A stretch of 64,000 nucleotides of DNA from contig LR782234.1 of the NCBI GenBank assembly GCA_902825215.1, positions 558,001 through 622,000 on the forward strand. Reading direction: 5' to 3'. Of the stretch, positions 8,801-17,761 are shown in pieces (within the stretch, counting starts at the first letter, position 1; each line of letters opens with the position of its first letter). Made by a program: the position numbers and the translations under genes. Below the pieces are notes generated by a model. The model saw nothing but the letters and a program-made list of their open reading frames with translations, had not been told where the DNA came from and made no database searches. The stretch is from Pseudomonas fluorescens. Lineage in GTDB: Bacteria; Pseudomonadota; Gammaproteobacteria; Pseudomonadales; Pseudomonadaceae.

Positions 8801-9787
8801 ATGTTTGATGATCAAATTGGTATTTCCCGTATCGAGGTGAAACTCGACTCCACACGTTCAGGCCAGCACAAAGTGCTTTATGCCAACGGTCGTATGCAGG
8901 TGCGTGTATTGGTGCTTCTGCACGGCATCGATAACAACGGTGACGGCGCATCGTTGTACGGGCATCCCGGTTTGCAATCACTGCGATTGATTGCCTATAA
9001 CGGCGCTCGGCCGCTGGATGGAGACTGGAGTGTATCGCTGCAAGAGAATCGTTATGCTCACGAAATGTCGGGTGGGGAAACGCGCCTGACAGAAGTTCCG
9101 CGTAGCACGGACCACCGGATAAGCGACCCCTCTGATCCGGTACAGATTTTTCAGTTCTGGGTTTCGGCTTCCAGACCTGGAATCATGGACGTGGCCGCCG
9201 AGATTTCCATGGACGGCGTGGTATTGCGAAGCAACGGAATCGGTTTCGACAGCAGTGTTACGCTGGAGGCGATCCCGCCGAAAAAATATACCCGGAGCAG
9301 TTTTTCTCTTCATAAGTACGGCACGTTCACGGAACGAGTATACGAGGAGCGGATTCAATATTTTCATCTCGGACTTCACGCTGATGGTCGTCAGATAAAC
9401 TTGCTTGATTGGTACAGTAATACCATAGCGCTTAATCCGTATGATGCTGAAGATGCGGTCATGGTGTACTCGTCAGGTACGATAAATCACAACAGTGGCG
9501 GCGGCAGAAGTTTTTATGGTTATCTGGCGCCGATCTACGGGCGATCGGCTTCGGTCAAGACTCCTCTCGGTTATATCACTTTTCCGATTAACGATGTTCC
9601 GGGGGTGTTGACCCTTGTGCAGCGCACCACGCTTCAGACAGAGGAAAAGCCGGGCAGCGACGGTGCGTTTGAACTTGCAGTTATTGATGAGTTCGGTTCG
9701 GAACACTGGCTTGCTATTGATGGTGATATAGAACGGCGGACTTTCATTCTGGGTGAATCGAAGCGTTCAACAAAGCAGTTTTCCTGA
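8801..9787 (+). CDS. Unknown protein, YANGRM family, paralogue 2
   Basis: The product has 328 residues and is paralogous to the protein at 4082-5101. HKVLYANGRMQVRVLVLLHGIDNNGD matches its NKVLYANGRMQVKV...GLDRDGD block near the same N-terminal position. Shared later segments include IFQFWVSA, GVVLRSNGIGF, SSVTLEAIPPKKYT, a Tyr-rich YFHLGLHADGRQINLLDWYS, and a C-terminal VIDEFGSEHWLAIDGD. There is no signal peptide or membrane helix, which argues that the shorter start of paralogue 1 is right. It stops 82 bases before the RHS gene on the same strand, so the two may be co-expressed. Function unknown; a companion of the RHS toxin is a guess from position. Confidence 0.75.
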   Translation: MFDDQIGISRIEVKLDSTRSGQHKVLYANGRMQVRVLVLLHGIDNNGDGASLYGHPGLQSLRLIAYNGARPLDGDWSVSLQENRYAHEMSGGETRLTEVPRSTDHRISDPSDPVQIFQFWVSASRPGIMDVAAEISMDGVVLRSNGIGFDSSVTLEAIPPKKYTRSSFSLHKYGTFTERVYEERIQYFHLGLHADGRQINLLDWYSNTIALNPYDAEDAVMVYSSGTINHNSGGGRSFYGYLAPIYGRSASVKTPLGYITFPINDVPGVLTLVQRTTLQTEEKPGSDGAFELAVIDEFGSEHWLAIDGDIERRTFILGESKRSTKQFS

Positions 9788-9869
9788 TTTCACGTGTGTG
9801 GTCAGCGATTGCTCGCTGATCAACGTGACCTGCCATTATCTACATCTGAAGTAACGGAGATTTTTTTCT

Positions 9870-12800
9870 ATGGAAAGTAATTCATCTTCCGCTGTTCAAT
9901 CAAACGCGTTCAACTTCGGTGAGTTTGTTTCTGGAGGCGTTGATCCCCGCACGGGCATGTACACGTGCGCCTTTTCGTTGGGAAAATTGCATTCGGCGGA
10001 TCTCAATGGTCCTGAGCTTGCACTTTCACTGGGCTTCAATCCGCTCAATCAGGCGGATGCCGGCTTTGGCATTGGCTGGTCTTTGACCATGACCAGTTAC
10101 GACGTGCTCAGCAAAGTCATGACGCTGTCCAGCGGCGAGCGCTACAAAGCCGTAGAAACGCCTGACAGTCTGCACTTCAAGGAAATGAAGCTGCAAACGG
10201 CGAAAGTGTTGGTGGCCGGACCAGGGCGCTATGAAGTTCGGTACAGGGATGGGCGGCGCGAACTGCTCAAAGTCCTGGCTGGCACTCAGGTCGCCGTAGC
10301 GGAAAAGATAATCGCGGCGAACGGTGCGAGCATTACGCTGAAGCACGAGTCGTTCAACGGTTTTCCCCGATTGAGCGAAGTCCATGACGCCAAACGATGC
10401 TTGTTGAAAATCACCCGTTCTGAAGGTCGGGTCAACTTGACCCGGCATCCTGATACCTCGTCAAGTTCCAATTACAAGTTGATTTTGAGCAACAGTCGAG
10501 TAACGGAAATCAAGCTTCCGGTCGGCAGCGAATGGAAACTGGAGTATGAGGTTATTGATGGGGCCAGCTATTTGTGGCGCGTCGTCAATCCGTTGCGTGG
10601 CGTAGAAATCATTCGCTACAAGCGACTAGGTCACCGCTTCAAAAGTGACGGGGAAAAGACACTCCCCTTTGTCATTGCGCACGATGTTTACCCAGGACGC
10701 GGCCAGCCTCGACTCTGCAAGGCCTACGCTTACTCCGATCATAATTTCCTGGGGCAGGGCGTCGACGCGACTCCAGACAAGGACAACAAGGAACTGGATC
10801 CTCTTTATCTGGCGCAGGGTCACTATGTCTACACCTCGGACGAGCAGTTGATACTGAGCGGTAAGGTACATACCCGCATTGTGCGCACCTACAACAAATT
10901 CCACTTGCTGGTGGCTGAGGTTACAACCTGTGGCGACGCTCAGGTCGCCACGGCCACTGAGTATCACTGTTCCGTCACCAAGCCTTTCAATGAGCAGGTG
11001 GCTCAGTTCCGCATGCCGAAGGTTCACACCGTGACTCACCTCGATCGGCGCACCCTACAGCAGCGTTTGGAAACGACCGTCACCGAGTTCGATGGTGAAG
11101 GCAATTTGCTCAAGCATGTTGAGCCAAGTGGTGTGACGACTACGACGGAGTTTTATCCGGCAAGTGGTGGCGATAACTGCCCGAAAGATCCGCTGGGTTT
11201 CTCCAAGTTCCCGAAAAAGAGGACGGTCACTGCTGCCGCCTCGGAGGATGCTTCGACAGTCACGTACTACGACTATGCCCTGCATCCGGCGCTGGAGGGC
11301 GCGGGATTGGCCAGCGTGTTACCGGTTGCGGAGCGGTTTTTCGAAATAGTGGACGGTGTCGAGATCTTGCGCTCGAAAACCGAACGCAGCTATCTGTCTA
11401 CGCCAAAGGACCCGCTCAAGCACGGGGCCACGAAACAGCAAAATATCATCCTCAACGATAAAAAAACCTCCACCGAATTTACCTACGAGTTTGAAGGCGA
11501 CAAGTTGCGGGTCAAATCCAGCACCCGAGGGTTTGACGATGCGCTGCAGACTTTTGAGAAAGTGCTTTGCACACTCAATGGATTACCGTTGTCGGAGTTG
11601 GGTGTCGATGGTGAGCGCATCGAATATGAATACGATGCAATTGGCCGAACGGTGCGAAAAACGGTTGCTCCTGGCACCCCTTATGCGGCTGCCACTCAGT
11701 GGGCGTATCTGGCTGCCGGCAAGGAGCAGCCGGCAACGGTGGTGACCACCGATCCCGTCGGCGGCGAACAGCGGGTGACCTATGACGGTCTGGAGCGGGT
11801 GATCACCGTTCAGGAAAAGGACTGCGACCATCCGGACAAGGACGGGCTCATTCAGAGTCGCATGCTGTATTCGGCTCAGCATGATGCGGTCGGACGCAAA
11901 GTAAAAGTGACGCTGACCGATTGGCGTGAAGGCACGCCTTATCCTGCCAGCACCGGCTACGAGTTCGACTCTTGGGGCCAGGTCAGCAAGACGCTGCATG
12001 CCGACGGGCGAGTCGAACAAAACGAGACGAATCCGGTCCTTCGCCAGCAAACCACTTGGCTCCAGGGAATGGGCAAGACACTCACCCTCGTCAATGATTT
12101 TGGCAAACCGCTGAGTGTCGAAAGCTTCAATCTGAAGAACAAGAGTCTGGGCAAAACCGTTTACGCCTACGACGGATTCGGACGCACAACCAGCGAGACA
12201 GATCCTGTCGGCAATACCACTCGATATGAGTACGACGTTTTTGATCGGATAATCCGCACGGTCCTGCCTGACGCCAGTGAGGTGATCACAGACTACGCCG
12301 AGCACAGCGACGAACAGCTGGCGATCGGTATCAAGGTCGATGGCAAAGCGTTGGGGCAGCAAACCTATGACGGTTTGAGTCGTTTGATCCAAAGTACCGT
12401 GGGCGGGCGAAAGTCCGAGGCAGGTTATGAGGCGGGCTTCACTCAGCCTCAGTGGCACAAGAGTGCTGATGGCAAAAAAACCGAATTCACCTATTTGCGC
12501 GATCTGGGCGGTTTACTGACGGAGCGCAAGGCAGGGGAACTGGTCACCACCCTGACTTATGACCGCGTCAGTGGCAATCCTTTGGCTTGTACCGAAAACG
12601 GCAGGCAACGCAGTTTCAGCTATTACCCTTCCGGACGCGTCAAATCCGAAACGACGACCTTTGGCACTATCACGAAAGCAACGTCCAGTAGCTATTCCCT
12701 ACAGGGGCGCCCGGTCAGCCATGTCGATGTACTCGGAGTCCAAAGCACATCCGCATACGATGAGCACGGCCGCCTGCTGGTCACCACGCAGGGTTCGTTG

Positions 12801-14642
12801 AAAACCGAATTCCACTACGACCTCCAGACCGGGATGCTCGGCTGGACGAAAACCGAGGACACATCGATCAAGCGTCAGATGATCACCCGGTTTGCCTATG
12901 ACGATATCGGTCGAGAAGTCCGCCGTACATTCGAGATCCAGGGCCAGCCTGACCAGACGCTGGAATCGACTTACACGCTTGCAGGCAAACTGGCGCAGAA
13001 GGTGTCCAGGCGCGGTACGCAACTCTTGCGTGATGAGCAATTCACCTACGATGTTCGCGGGCGTTTGATCCAGTACGACTGTGCCGGTACCCAAAAGCCC
13101 CACGATCCGTATGGCAAGGAAATTGTCCAGCAGAAATTCACCTTCGATGCGCTGGATAACATGCTTACCGTGCAGACGAAGTTCCCGCTGGGCGTGAATC
13201 TGACGACCTTCAGTTATGACAATCCAGATCCTGTCCAGCTCAGCGCCGTCAAACATTCCCATGGCGACTATCCGCCGGCAGTGACGCTGGAGTACGGCGC
13301 CAATGGCAGGATGATCAAGGACGATCAGGCGCGAACCCTGGCCTATGACGCGTTCGGGCGCCTTGAGCAATTATCCGGCGCAGGGGGATCAGTCATTCGT
13401 GGCTACCATTACGACGGTTTCGACGATCTGGTTGAACTGTCGCAACCCGACAAGGTAACGACGCAGCGTTACTACTACGCAGGCCGGGTCGCCCATGAGA
13501 TCAGTGGTGAGAATTCATCCAGTGTCATGCGTCACGGTGGCGCGCTTGTGGGGCAACAGCAACTGGGCTTGAACGCCGGCGCCCAGCTGTTTGGCACCGA
13601 TCAGCAGCAAAGCGTGCTGGCAACGCTGGGCAAGGAACAGCTCTACGATTGTGCCTACAGCCCTTACGGGCACCGTCCTGCTGAAGGCGGATTGTTCAGC
13701 CTGGCTGGATTCAACGGCGAGCAACTTGATCCGGTAACCGGACTGTATTTGCTGGGCAACGGTTACAGAGCCTATAGCCCGACATTGATGCGATTCCTCG
13801 CCCCCGACAGCATGAGTCCGTTCGGCGCGGGCGGATTGAATGCCTACAGTTATTGCCTGGGCGACCCTGTCAACCGTGTTGACCCGACCGGGCATATCTC
13901 CTGGCAATCAATATTGGGCATCGGGCTGAGTATTCTCGGGATTGTTGCCAGCGTGGTGACGATGGGCGCGGCGACGCCATGGGCAGTGGCGGCGTTGGGG
14001 CTGGCGGTTGCTTCAGGCCTGGCGGGTATTGCCGGCGAGGTGGTCAATGAGCTGGCACCGGGTTCTCAAGCAGGCGAGATATTGGGCTGGATCAGTTTCG
14101 GTCTCGGGCTGGCTTCGCTCGGTGCAGGTTTGGCCGCGGGTGCAAAAGCTGCCGTGAATGCTGGCAGGAAGATGGCTTCAGCCTTTAGCAAAGGGCTCAG
14201 CCCTGATCGTAACGGCGTAGCCAAAAACGCAAAACATGTAGGAACGCGTAGAACAAGCAACAATCCACAAAGTTCCACGGCGCCCGCAGCGGAAGAGGCG
14301 ATGCCCTGGCAGGTGCAAAGGCCCAAGAAACACAAAATTTCGACTGCTAAAAGGGAAGAAATGGCTGAAAAGTTTTACAAAAAAGTGGAAGAAAATGTGC
14401 CACCCAATGAAGCAGCCGCCGCGTCCGACATGCATTGGGGTGACATGGGAGGAGCCGGCGCTGGAAGAAGAGTAACGCATGTTTATTTCACGAGGTCGGC
14501 CGGACGCGGGGAGCGTATTTACCTTCTAGAGGACAGTAATACGAGAGTTTGCAAAGTCATGCAGGCAGGCGGCCATTGGACTAAGGAGGAAACCCCCGGA
14601 AGAATAAAAGCTGCTGCAAGTATGGAAGCAAAACGCCAATAG
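9870..14642 (+). CDS. RHS/TccC-like toxin with hypervariable C-terminus
   Basis: The product has 1590 residues. Many YD/RHS repeats run through the body (for example YEYDAIGRTVRK, YDGFGRTTSE, YEYDVFDRIIR, YDAFGRLEQL). They end in a canonical RHS core, LDPVTGLYLLGNGYRAY...LGDPVNRVDPTGH, at about residue 1342. RHS/TccC proteins form a hollow shell that encloses a cleaved C-terminal toxin. Here the last 248 residues are unique: a hydrophobic Gly/Ala-rich stretch (1343-1430), a basic linker, then a short domain (MHWGDMGGAGAGRRVTHVYF...GGHWTKEE) that I cannot assign. There is no N-terminal signal peptide. The next gene (queG) faces it 24 bases away, so no cognate immunity gene follows, as is usual for TccC-type toxins aimed at eukaryotes. 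Confidence 0.9.
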   Translation: MESNSSSAVQSNAFNFGEFVSGGVDPRTGMYTCAFSLGKLHSADLNGPELALSLGFNPLNQADAGFGIGWSLTMTSYDVLSKVMTLSSGERYKAVETPDSLHFKEMKLQTAKVLVAGPGRYEVRYRDGRRELLKVLAGTQVAVAEKIIAANGASITLKHESFNGFPRLSEVHDAKRCLLKITRSEGRVNLTRHPDTSSSSNYKLILSNSRVTEIKLPVGSEWKLEYEVIDGASYLWRVVNPLRGVEIIRYKRLGHRFKSDGEKTLPFVIAHDVYPGRGQPRLCKAYAYSDHNFLGQGVDATPDKDNKELDPLYLAQGHYVYTSDEQLILSGKVHTRIVRTYNKFHLLVAEVTTCGDAQVATATEYHCSVTKPFNEQVAQFRMPKVHTVTHLDRRTLQQRLETTVTEFDGEGNLLKHVEPSGVTTTTEFYPASGGDNCPKDPLGFSKFPKKRTVTAAASEDASTVTYYDYALHPALEGAGLASVLPVAERFFEIVDGVEILRSKTERSYLSTPKDPLKHGATKQQNIILNDKKTSTEFTYEFEGDKLRVKSSTRGFDDALQTFEKVLCTLNGLPLSELGVDGERIEYEYDAIGRTVRKTVAPGTPYAAATQWAYLAAGKEQPATVVTTDPVGGEQRVTYDGLERVITVQEKDCDHPDKDGLIQSRMLYSAQHDAVGRKVKVTLTDWREGTPYPASTGYEFDSWGQVSKTLHADGRVEQNETNPVLRQQTTWLQGMGKTLTLVNDFGKPLSVESFNLKNKSLGKTVYAYDGFGRTTSETDPVGNTTRYEYDVFDRIIRTVLPDASEVITDYAEHSDEQLAIGIKVDGKALGQQTYDGLSRLIQSTVGGRKSEAGYEAGFTQPQWHKSADGKKTEFTYLRDLGGLLTERKAGELVTTLTYDRVSGNPLACTENGRQRSFSYYPSGRVKSETTTFGTITKATSSSYSLQGRPVSHVDVLGVQSTSAYDEHGRLLVTTQGSLKTEFHYDLQTGMLGWTKTEDTSIKRQMITRFAYDDIGREVRRTFEIQGQPDQTLESTYTLAGKLAQKVSRRGTQLLRDEQFTYDVRGRLIQYDCAGTQKPHDPYGKEIVQQKFTFDALDNMLTVQTKFPLGVNLTTFSYDNPDPVQLSAVKHSHGDYPPAVTLEYGANGRMIKDDQARTLAYDAFGRLEQLSGAGGSVIRGYHYDGFDDLVELSQPDKVTTQRYYYAGRVAHEISGENSSSVMRHGGALVGQQQLGLNAGAQLFGTDQQQSVLATLGKEQLYDCAYSPYGHRPAEGGLFSLAGFNGEQLDPVTGLYLLGNGYRAYSPTLMRFLAPDSMSPFGAGGLNAYSYCLGDPVNRVDPTGHISWQSILGIGLSILGIVASVVTMGAATPWAVAALGLAVASGLAGIAGEVVNELAPGSQAGEILGWISFGLGLASLGAGLAAGAKAAVNAGRKMASAFSKGLSPDRNGVAKNAKHVGTRRTSNNPQSSTAPAAEEAMPWQVQRPKKHKISTAKREEMAEKFYKKVEENVPPNEAAAASDMHWGDMGGAGAGRRVTHVYFTRSAGRGERIYLLEDSNTRVCKVMQAGGHWTKEETPGRIKAAASMEAKRQ

Positions 14643-14666
14643 CATCCTGAGTACTTCGCTCGCCGT

Positions 14667-15740
14667 TTAGTGATCTGAAGGTCTGGAGTGCCGGCCCAGC
14701 GCCCACTCCACATGCTCTCTAACCAACTCTGACGGATAATCCCGTCGCGCCTTCAACGCTTCCAGCACCGGAATCGTTGAAGGCGCATTGCCCAGCCCCA
14801 CCGCCAGATTCCGCAACCAGCGCTCATACCCAGCACGCCGCAACGGCGAACCTTCGGTGCTGCTCAAAAACTTCTCTTCATCCCACAAAAACAACTCCGC
14901 CAGTTCGGCATTGTCGAGGTTGTGCCGTGGCTTGAAATCGCTTTCCCCGGAAGGCTTGGCGAAGCGGTTCCACGGGCAGACGATCTGGCAGTCGTCACAG
15001 CCGAACACGCGATTGCCGATCAGCGGGCGCAGCTCTTCGGGGATGGCGCTTTTCAGTTCGATGGTCAGATAGGAAATGCAGCGCCGCGCGTCCAGCACAT
15101 ACGGGCCGACGAAGGCGTTGGTTGGGCAGATATCCAGACATGCAGTGCAGCGGCCGCAATGTTCAGTGCTGTGCGGTTCATCCACCGGCAGTGGCAGGTC
15201 GACGAACAGCTCGCTCAAGAAGAAATAACTGCCGGCCTTGCGATTCAGCACCAGGGTGTTCTTGCCGATCCAGCCCAGCCCGGCCTGTTCGGCGATGGCT
15301 TTTTCCAGCACCGGCGCGCTGTCGACAAACGCGCGAAAACCGAACGGGCCGATCTCGGCCTGAATCCTGTCGGCCAATTGTTGAACACGTTTACGGATCA
15401 ATTTGTGGTAATCGCGGCCCAAGGCATAACGCGACACGTAGGCTTTTTCCGGTTGCGCCAGCATTTGCGCCATTTGGGTGTCACCGGGCAGGTAGTCCAT
15501 GCGCAGCGAGACCACGCGCAAAGTGCCCGGCACCAGCTCTTCGGGATGCGAGCGTTTGCTGCCATGGGCGCCCATGTAGTCCATTTCGCCGTGGTAGCCG
15601 GCGGCGAGCCAGCGCTCGAGGTGCTGCTCGTGCTCGGCGAGGTTCAGGCCGCTGATGCCGACTTGCTGAAAGCCCAGCTCGCGGCCCCACTCCTTGATCG
15701 ATTGGGCGAGGGCGGGCAGGTCTGTGGTAATGGCGGACAT
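14667..15740 (-). CDS. queG: Epoxyqueuosine reductase
   Basis: This 357-residue iron-sulfur, cobalamin-dependent enzyme carries out the last step of queuosine synthesis, reducing epoxyqueuosine in tRNA. CGRCTACLDICPTNAF and CDDCQIVCPWNRF supply the eight Cys of two [4Fe-4S] clusters. The N-terminal KEWGRELGFQQVGISGLNL and GYHGEMDYM are typical of the family. It is divergent from nnr, with 63 bases between the starts. The C-terminus nearly meets the RHS gene. Confidence 0.97.
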   Translation of the reverse strand: MSAITTDLPALAQSIKEWGRELGFQQVGISGLNLAEHEQHLERWLAAGYHGEMDYMGAHGSKRSHPEELVPGTLRVVSLRMDYLPGDTQMAQMLAQPEKAYVSRYALGRDYHKLIRKRVQQLADRIQAEIGPFGFRAFVDSAPVLEKAIAEQAGLGWIGKNTLVLNRKAGSYFFLSELFVDLPLPVDEPHSTEHCGRCTACLDICPTNAFVGPYVLDARRCISYLTIELKSAIPEELRPLIGNRVFGCDDCQIVCPWNRFAKPSGESDFKPRHNLDNAELAELFLWDEEKFLSSTEGSPLRRAGYERWLRNLAVGLGNAPSTIPVLEALKARRDYPSELVREHVEWALGRHSRPSDH

Positions 15741-15803
15741 GAGGCGAGAGAAACCGGAGCTGAGGTGCGTATAATTCTGCCAGACATCGGAGCCCGAAGA
15801 CGC

Positions 15804-17303
15804 ATGCCGCAGACGAAAGATGAATTACCCGACGCACTGTACGGCGCCGCTCAGGTGCGTGAGCTCGACGCGCGGCTGATTGCCGCCGGCACGCCGGGCT
15901 TCGAATTGATGCAGCGCGCGGCCCGGGCGACCTGGCGCGCACTGCTGCGGCAATGGCCGGACGCGAACGAACTGACCGTACTGGCCGGGCACGGCAACAA
16001 TGCCGGGGACGGTTACCTGATCGCCGCACTGGCATTGCGCGCCGGTTGGGCTGTGCGCGTGCTGGCGGTGGGCGATCCGCAGCGCTTGCAAGGGGATGCG
16101 GCACGCGCCCATGCCGAAGCTCTGGCCGCAGGTGTTGCTATGCAGCACTGGACTGATGACAGCGAGCTGCGCGGCATCGTTGTCGACGCCTTGCTGGGCA
16201 CAGGCTTGAGCGGCGAGGTGCGCGAGCCTTACGCAGCAGCGATCAACGCGATCAATGCCAGCGGTCTGCCCGTGACGGCAGTCGATATTCCTTCCGGGCT
16301 TTGTGCTGACACCGGACGAACCTTGGGCGTCGCGGTGCAGGCTGATCTCACAGTGACTTTTATCGGCCTGAAACTCGGCCTGTTCAATGGCGATGCCGCC
16401 GATCACGTCGGTGTGCTGGTATTCAATGATCTGCAGGCCAGCGCCGACATTTATAGTGACATTGCTGTCCGCGCCCGACGCCTCAACCCGGCTAATCTTC
16501 CGCTGCCAGCCCCGCGCGCACCGACGGCGCACAAGGGCCGTTTTGGCCATGTGCTGTTGATCGGTGGTGATCACGGCTTTGGCGGAGCGATTCTGCTCAG
16601 TACGCAAATGGCCTTGCGCAGCGGCGCGGGCATGGTGTCGCTGGCGACGCGTCCCGAGCACGTTCCGGCGGCGCTGACCCGGGTGCCGGAAGCCATGGCC
16701 CTCGGCACCTCGTCGGCCAATCAGTTAATGGGTTTGCTGGAAAAGGTCTCGACGCTGGTCGTCGGGCCCGGGCTGGGGCAGGCCAGTTGGGGCCGCGCAT
16801 TGTTGTCCGCCGCAGCCAACGCATCCTTGCCGCAGGTGTGGGATGCCGATGCACTAAACCTGCTGGCCAGCGGTTTCGTTCAATTGCCCAAGGATTGCGT
16901 GATTACCCCGCATCCGGGCGAAGCGGCGCGGTTATTGGGTATCGGTACCGCCGAGGTGCAGGCGGATCGGCCGGCGGCAGCGCTGGCGTTGAGCAAGAAA
17001 TACTCAGCAGTTGTCGTGCTCAAAGGCACTGGCAGTCTGATCGCGCATCCCGACGGGCGCCTTTCGCTGTGTCATCAAGGCCATCCGGCGATGGCCACGG
17101 GCGGCCTCGGCGATGTGCTGGCCGGTTTGATCGGCGCACTGCTGGCGCAGGGCATGAAGGCTTTCGATGCGGCAAGTCTCGCCGTGTGGCTGCACGCCAA
17201 TGCCGGCCTGCAGCAAGGCAAATTCGGCCGTGGGCTGGCGGCCAGTGATCTGATTCCAGCCATTCGTCAGTTGTTGGAGGAGCAAGCACCGTGTCTGAAG
17301 TAA
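15804..17303 (+). CDS. nnr: Bifunctional NAD(P)HX epimerase/dehydratase
   Basis: This 499-residue metabolite-repair enzyme restores NAD(P)H from its hydrated forms. The N-terminal epimerase half contains VLAGHGNNAGDGYL and VDIPSGLCADTG. The C-terminal ADP-dependent dehydratase half contains GRFGHVLLIGGDHGFGGA, CVITPHPGEAARLL and a GGLGDVLAGLIGALLAQG loop. I start it at 15804 (MPQTKDELPDALYG); the open frame reaching back to 14922 is only the complement of queG. The end overlaps tsaE by 13 bases, so they form one operon. Confidence 0.96.
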   Translation: MPQTKDELPDALYGAAQVRELDARLIAAGTPGFELMQRAARATWRALLRQWPDANELTVLAGHGNNAGDGYLIAALALRAGWAVRVLAVGDPQRLQGDAARAHAEALAAGVAMQHWTDDSELRGIVVDALLGTGLSGEVREPYAAAINAINASGLPVTAVDIPSGLCADTGRTLGVAVQADLTVTFIGLKLGLFNGDAADHVGVLVFNDLQASADIYSDIAVRARRLNPANLPLPAPRAPTAHKGRFGHVLLIGGDHGFGGAILLSTQMALRSGAGMVSLATRPEHVPAALTRVPEAMALGTSSANQLMGLLEKVSTLVVGPGLGQASWGRALLSAAANASLPQVWDADALNLLASGFVQLPKDCVITPHPGEAARLLGIGTAEVQADRPAAALALSKKYSAVVVLKGTGSLIAHPDGRLSLCHQGHPAMATGGLGDVLAGLIGALLAQGMKAFDAASLAVWLHANAGLQQGKFGRGLAASDLIPAIRQLLEEQAPCLK

Positions 17304-17761
17304 CCCTGTACCTGGCCGATGAACAGGCGATGAGCGACTTTGGCGCACGGATCGCCCGCGTGACCCAGGGCCATGGCCTGATTTTTCTCGAAGGCAACCT
17401 GGGCATGGGCAAAACCACGCTCTCGCGTGGCATCATTCGCGGGCTGGGGCATGTCGGCGCGGTAAAAAGTCCGACCTTCACCTTGGTCGAGCCCTACGAG
17501 ATCGGTGACGTTCGTGCCTTCCACTTTGACCTGTATCGCCTGGTCGATCCGGAGGAACTGGAGTTTCTCGGCATCCGCGATTACTTCGAAGACGATGCGC
17601 TGTGCCTGATCGAGTGGCCCGATAAAGGTGCAGGCTTTTTGCCAAAGCCTGACCTGACCATTACCATTAGCCCGCAAGACAGCGGGCGTTCGCTGAAAAT
17701 TTTATCCCAGGGCTCGCGTGGCGAGGCTTGGTGTGCCGCTTTGGCATTGGAATCCAATTAA
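17291..17761 (+). CDS. tsaE: tRNA threonylcarbamoyladenosine synthesis ATPase TsaE
   Basis: This 156-residue P-loop ATPase works with TsaB, TsaC and TsaD in making t6A37 on ANN-decoding tRNAs. The Walker A motif is in LEGNLGMGKTTLSRG, followed by VKSPTFTLVEPYE and FDLYRLVDPEELEFLGIRDY. It begins with GTG at 17291, inside the end of nnr, and stops directly before the amiB start. Gene order nnr-tsaE-amiB-mutL is standard in gamma-proteobacteria. Confidence 0.97.
   Translation: MSEVTLYLADEQAMSDFGARIARVTQGHGLIFLEGNLGMGKTTLSRGIIRGLGHVGAVKSPTFTLVEPYEIGDVRAFHFDLYRLVDPEELEFLGIRDYFEDDALCLIEWPDKGAGFLPKPDLTITISPQDSGRSLKILSQGSRGEAWCAALALESN

Noticed and set aside
14922..15803. 294-codon N-terminal extension of nnr
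   Set aside because: It is antisense to queG and the normal nnr N-terminus starts at 15804.
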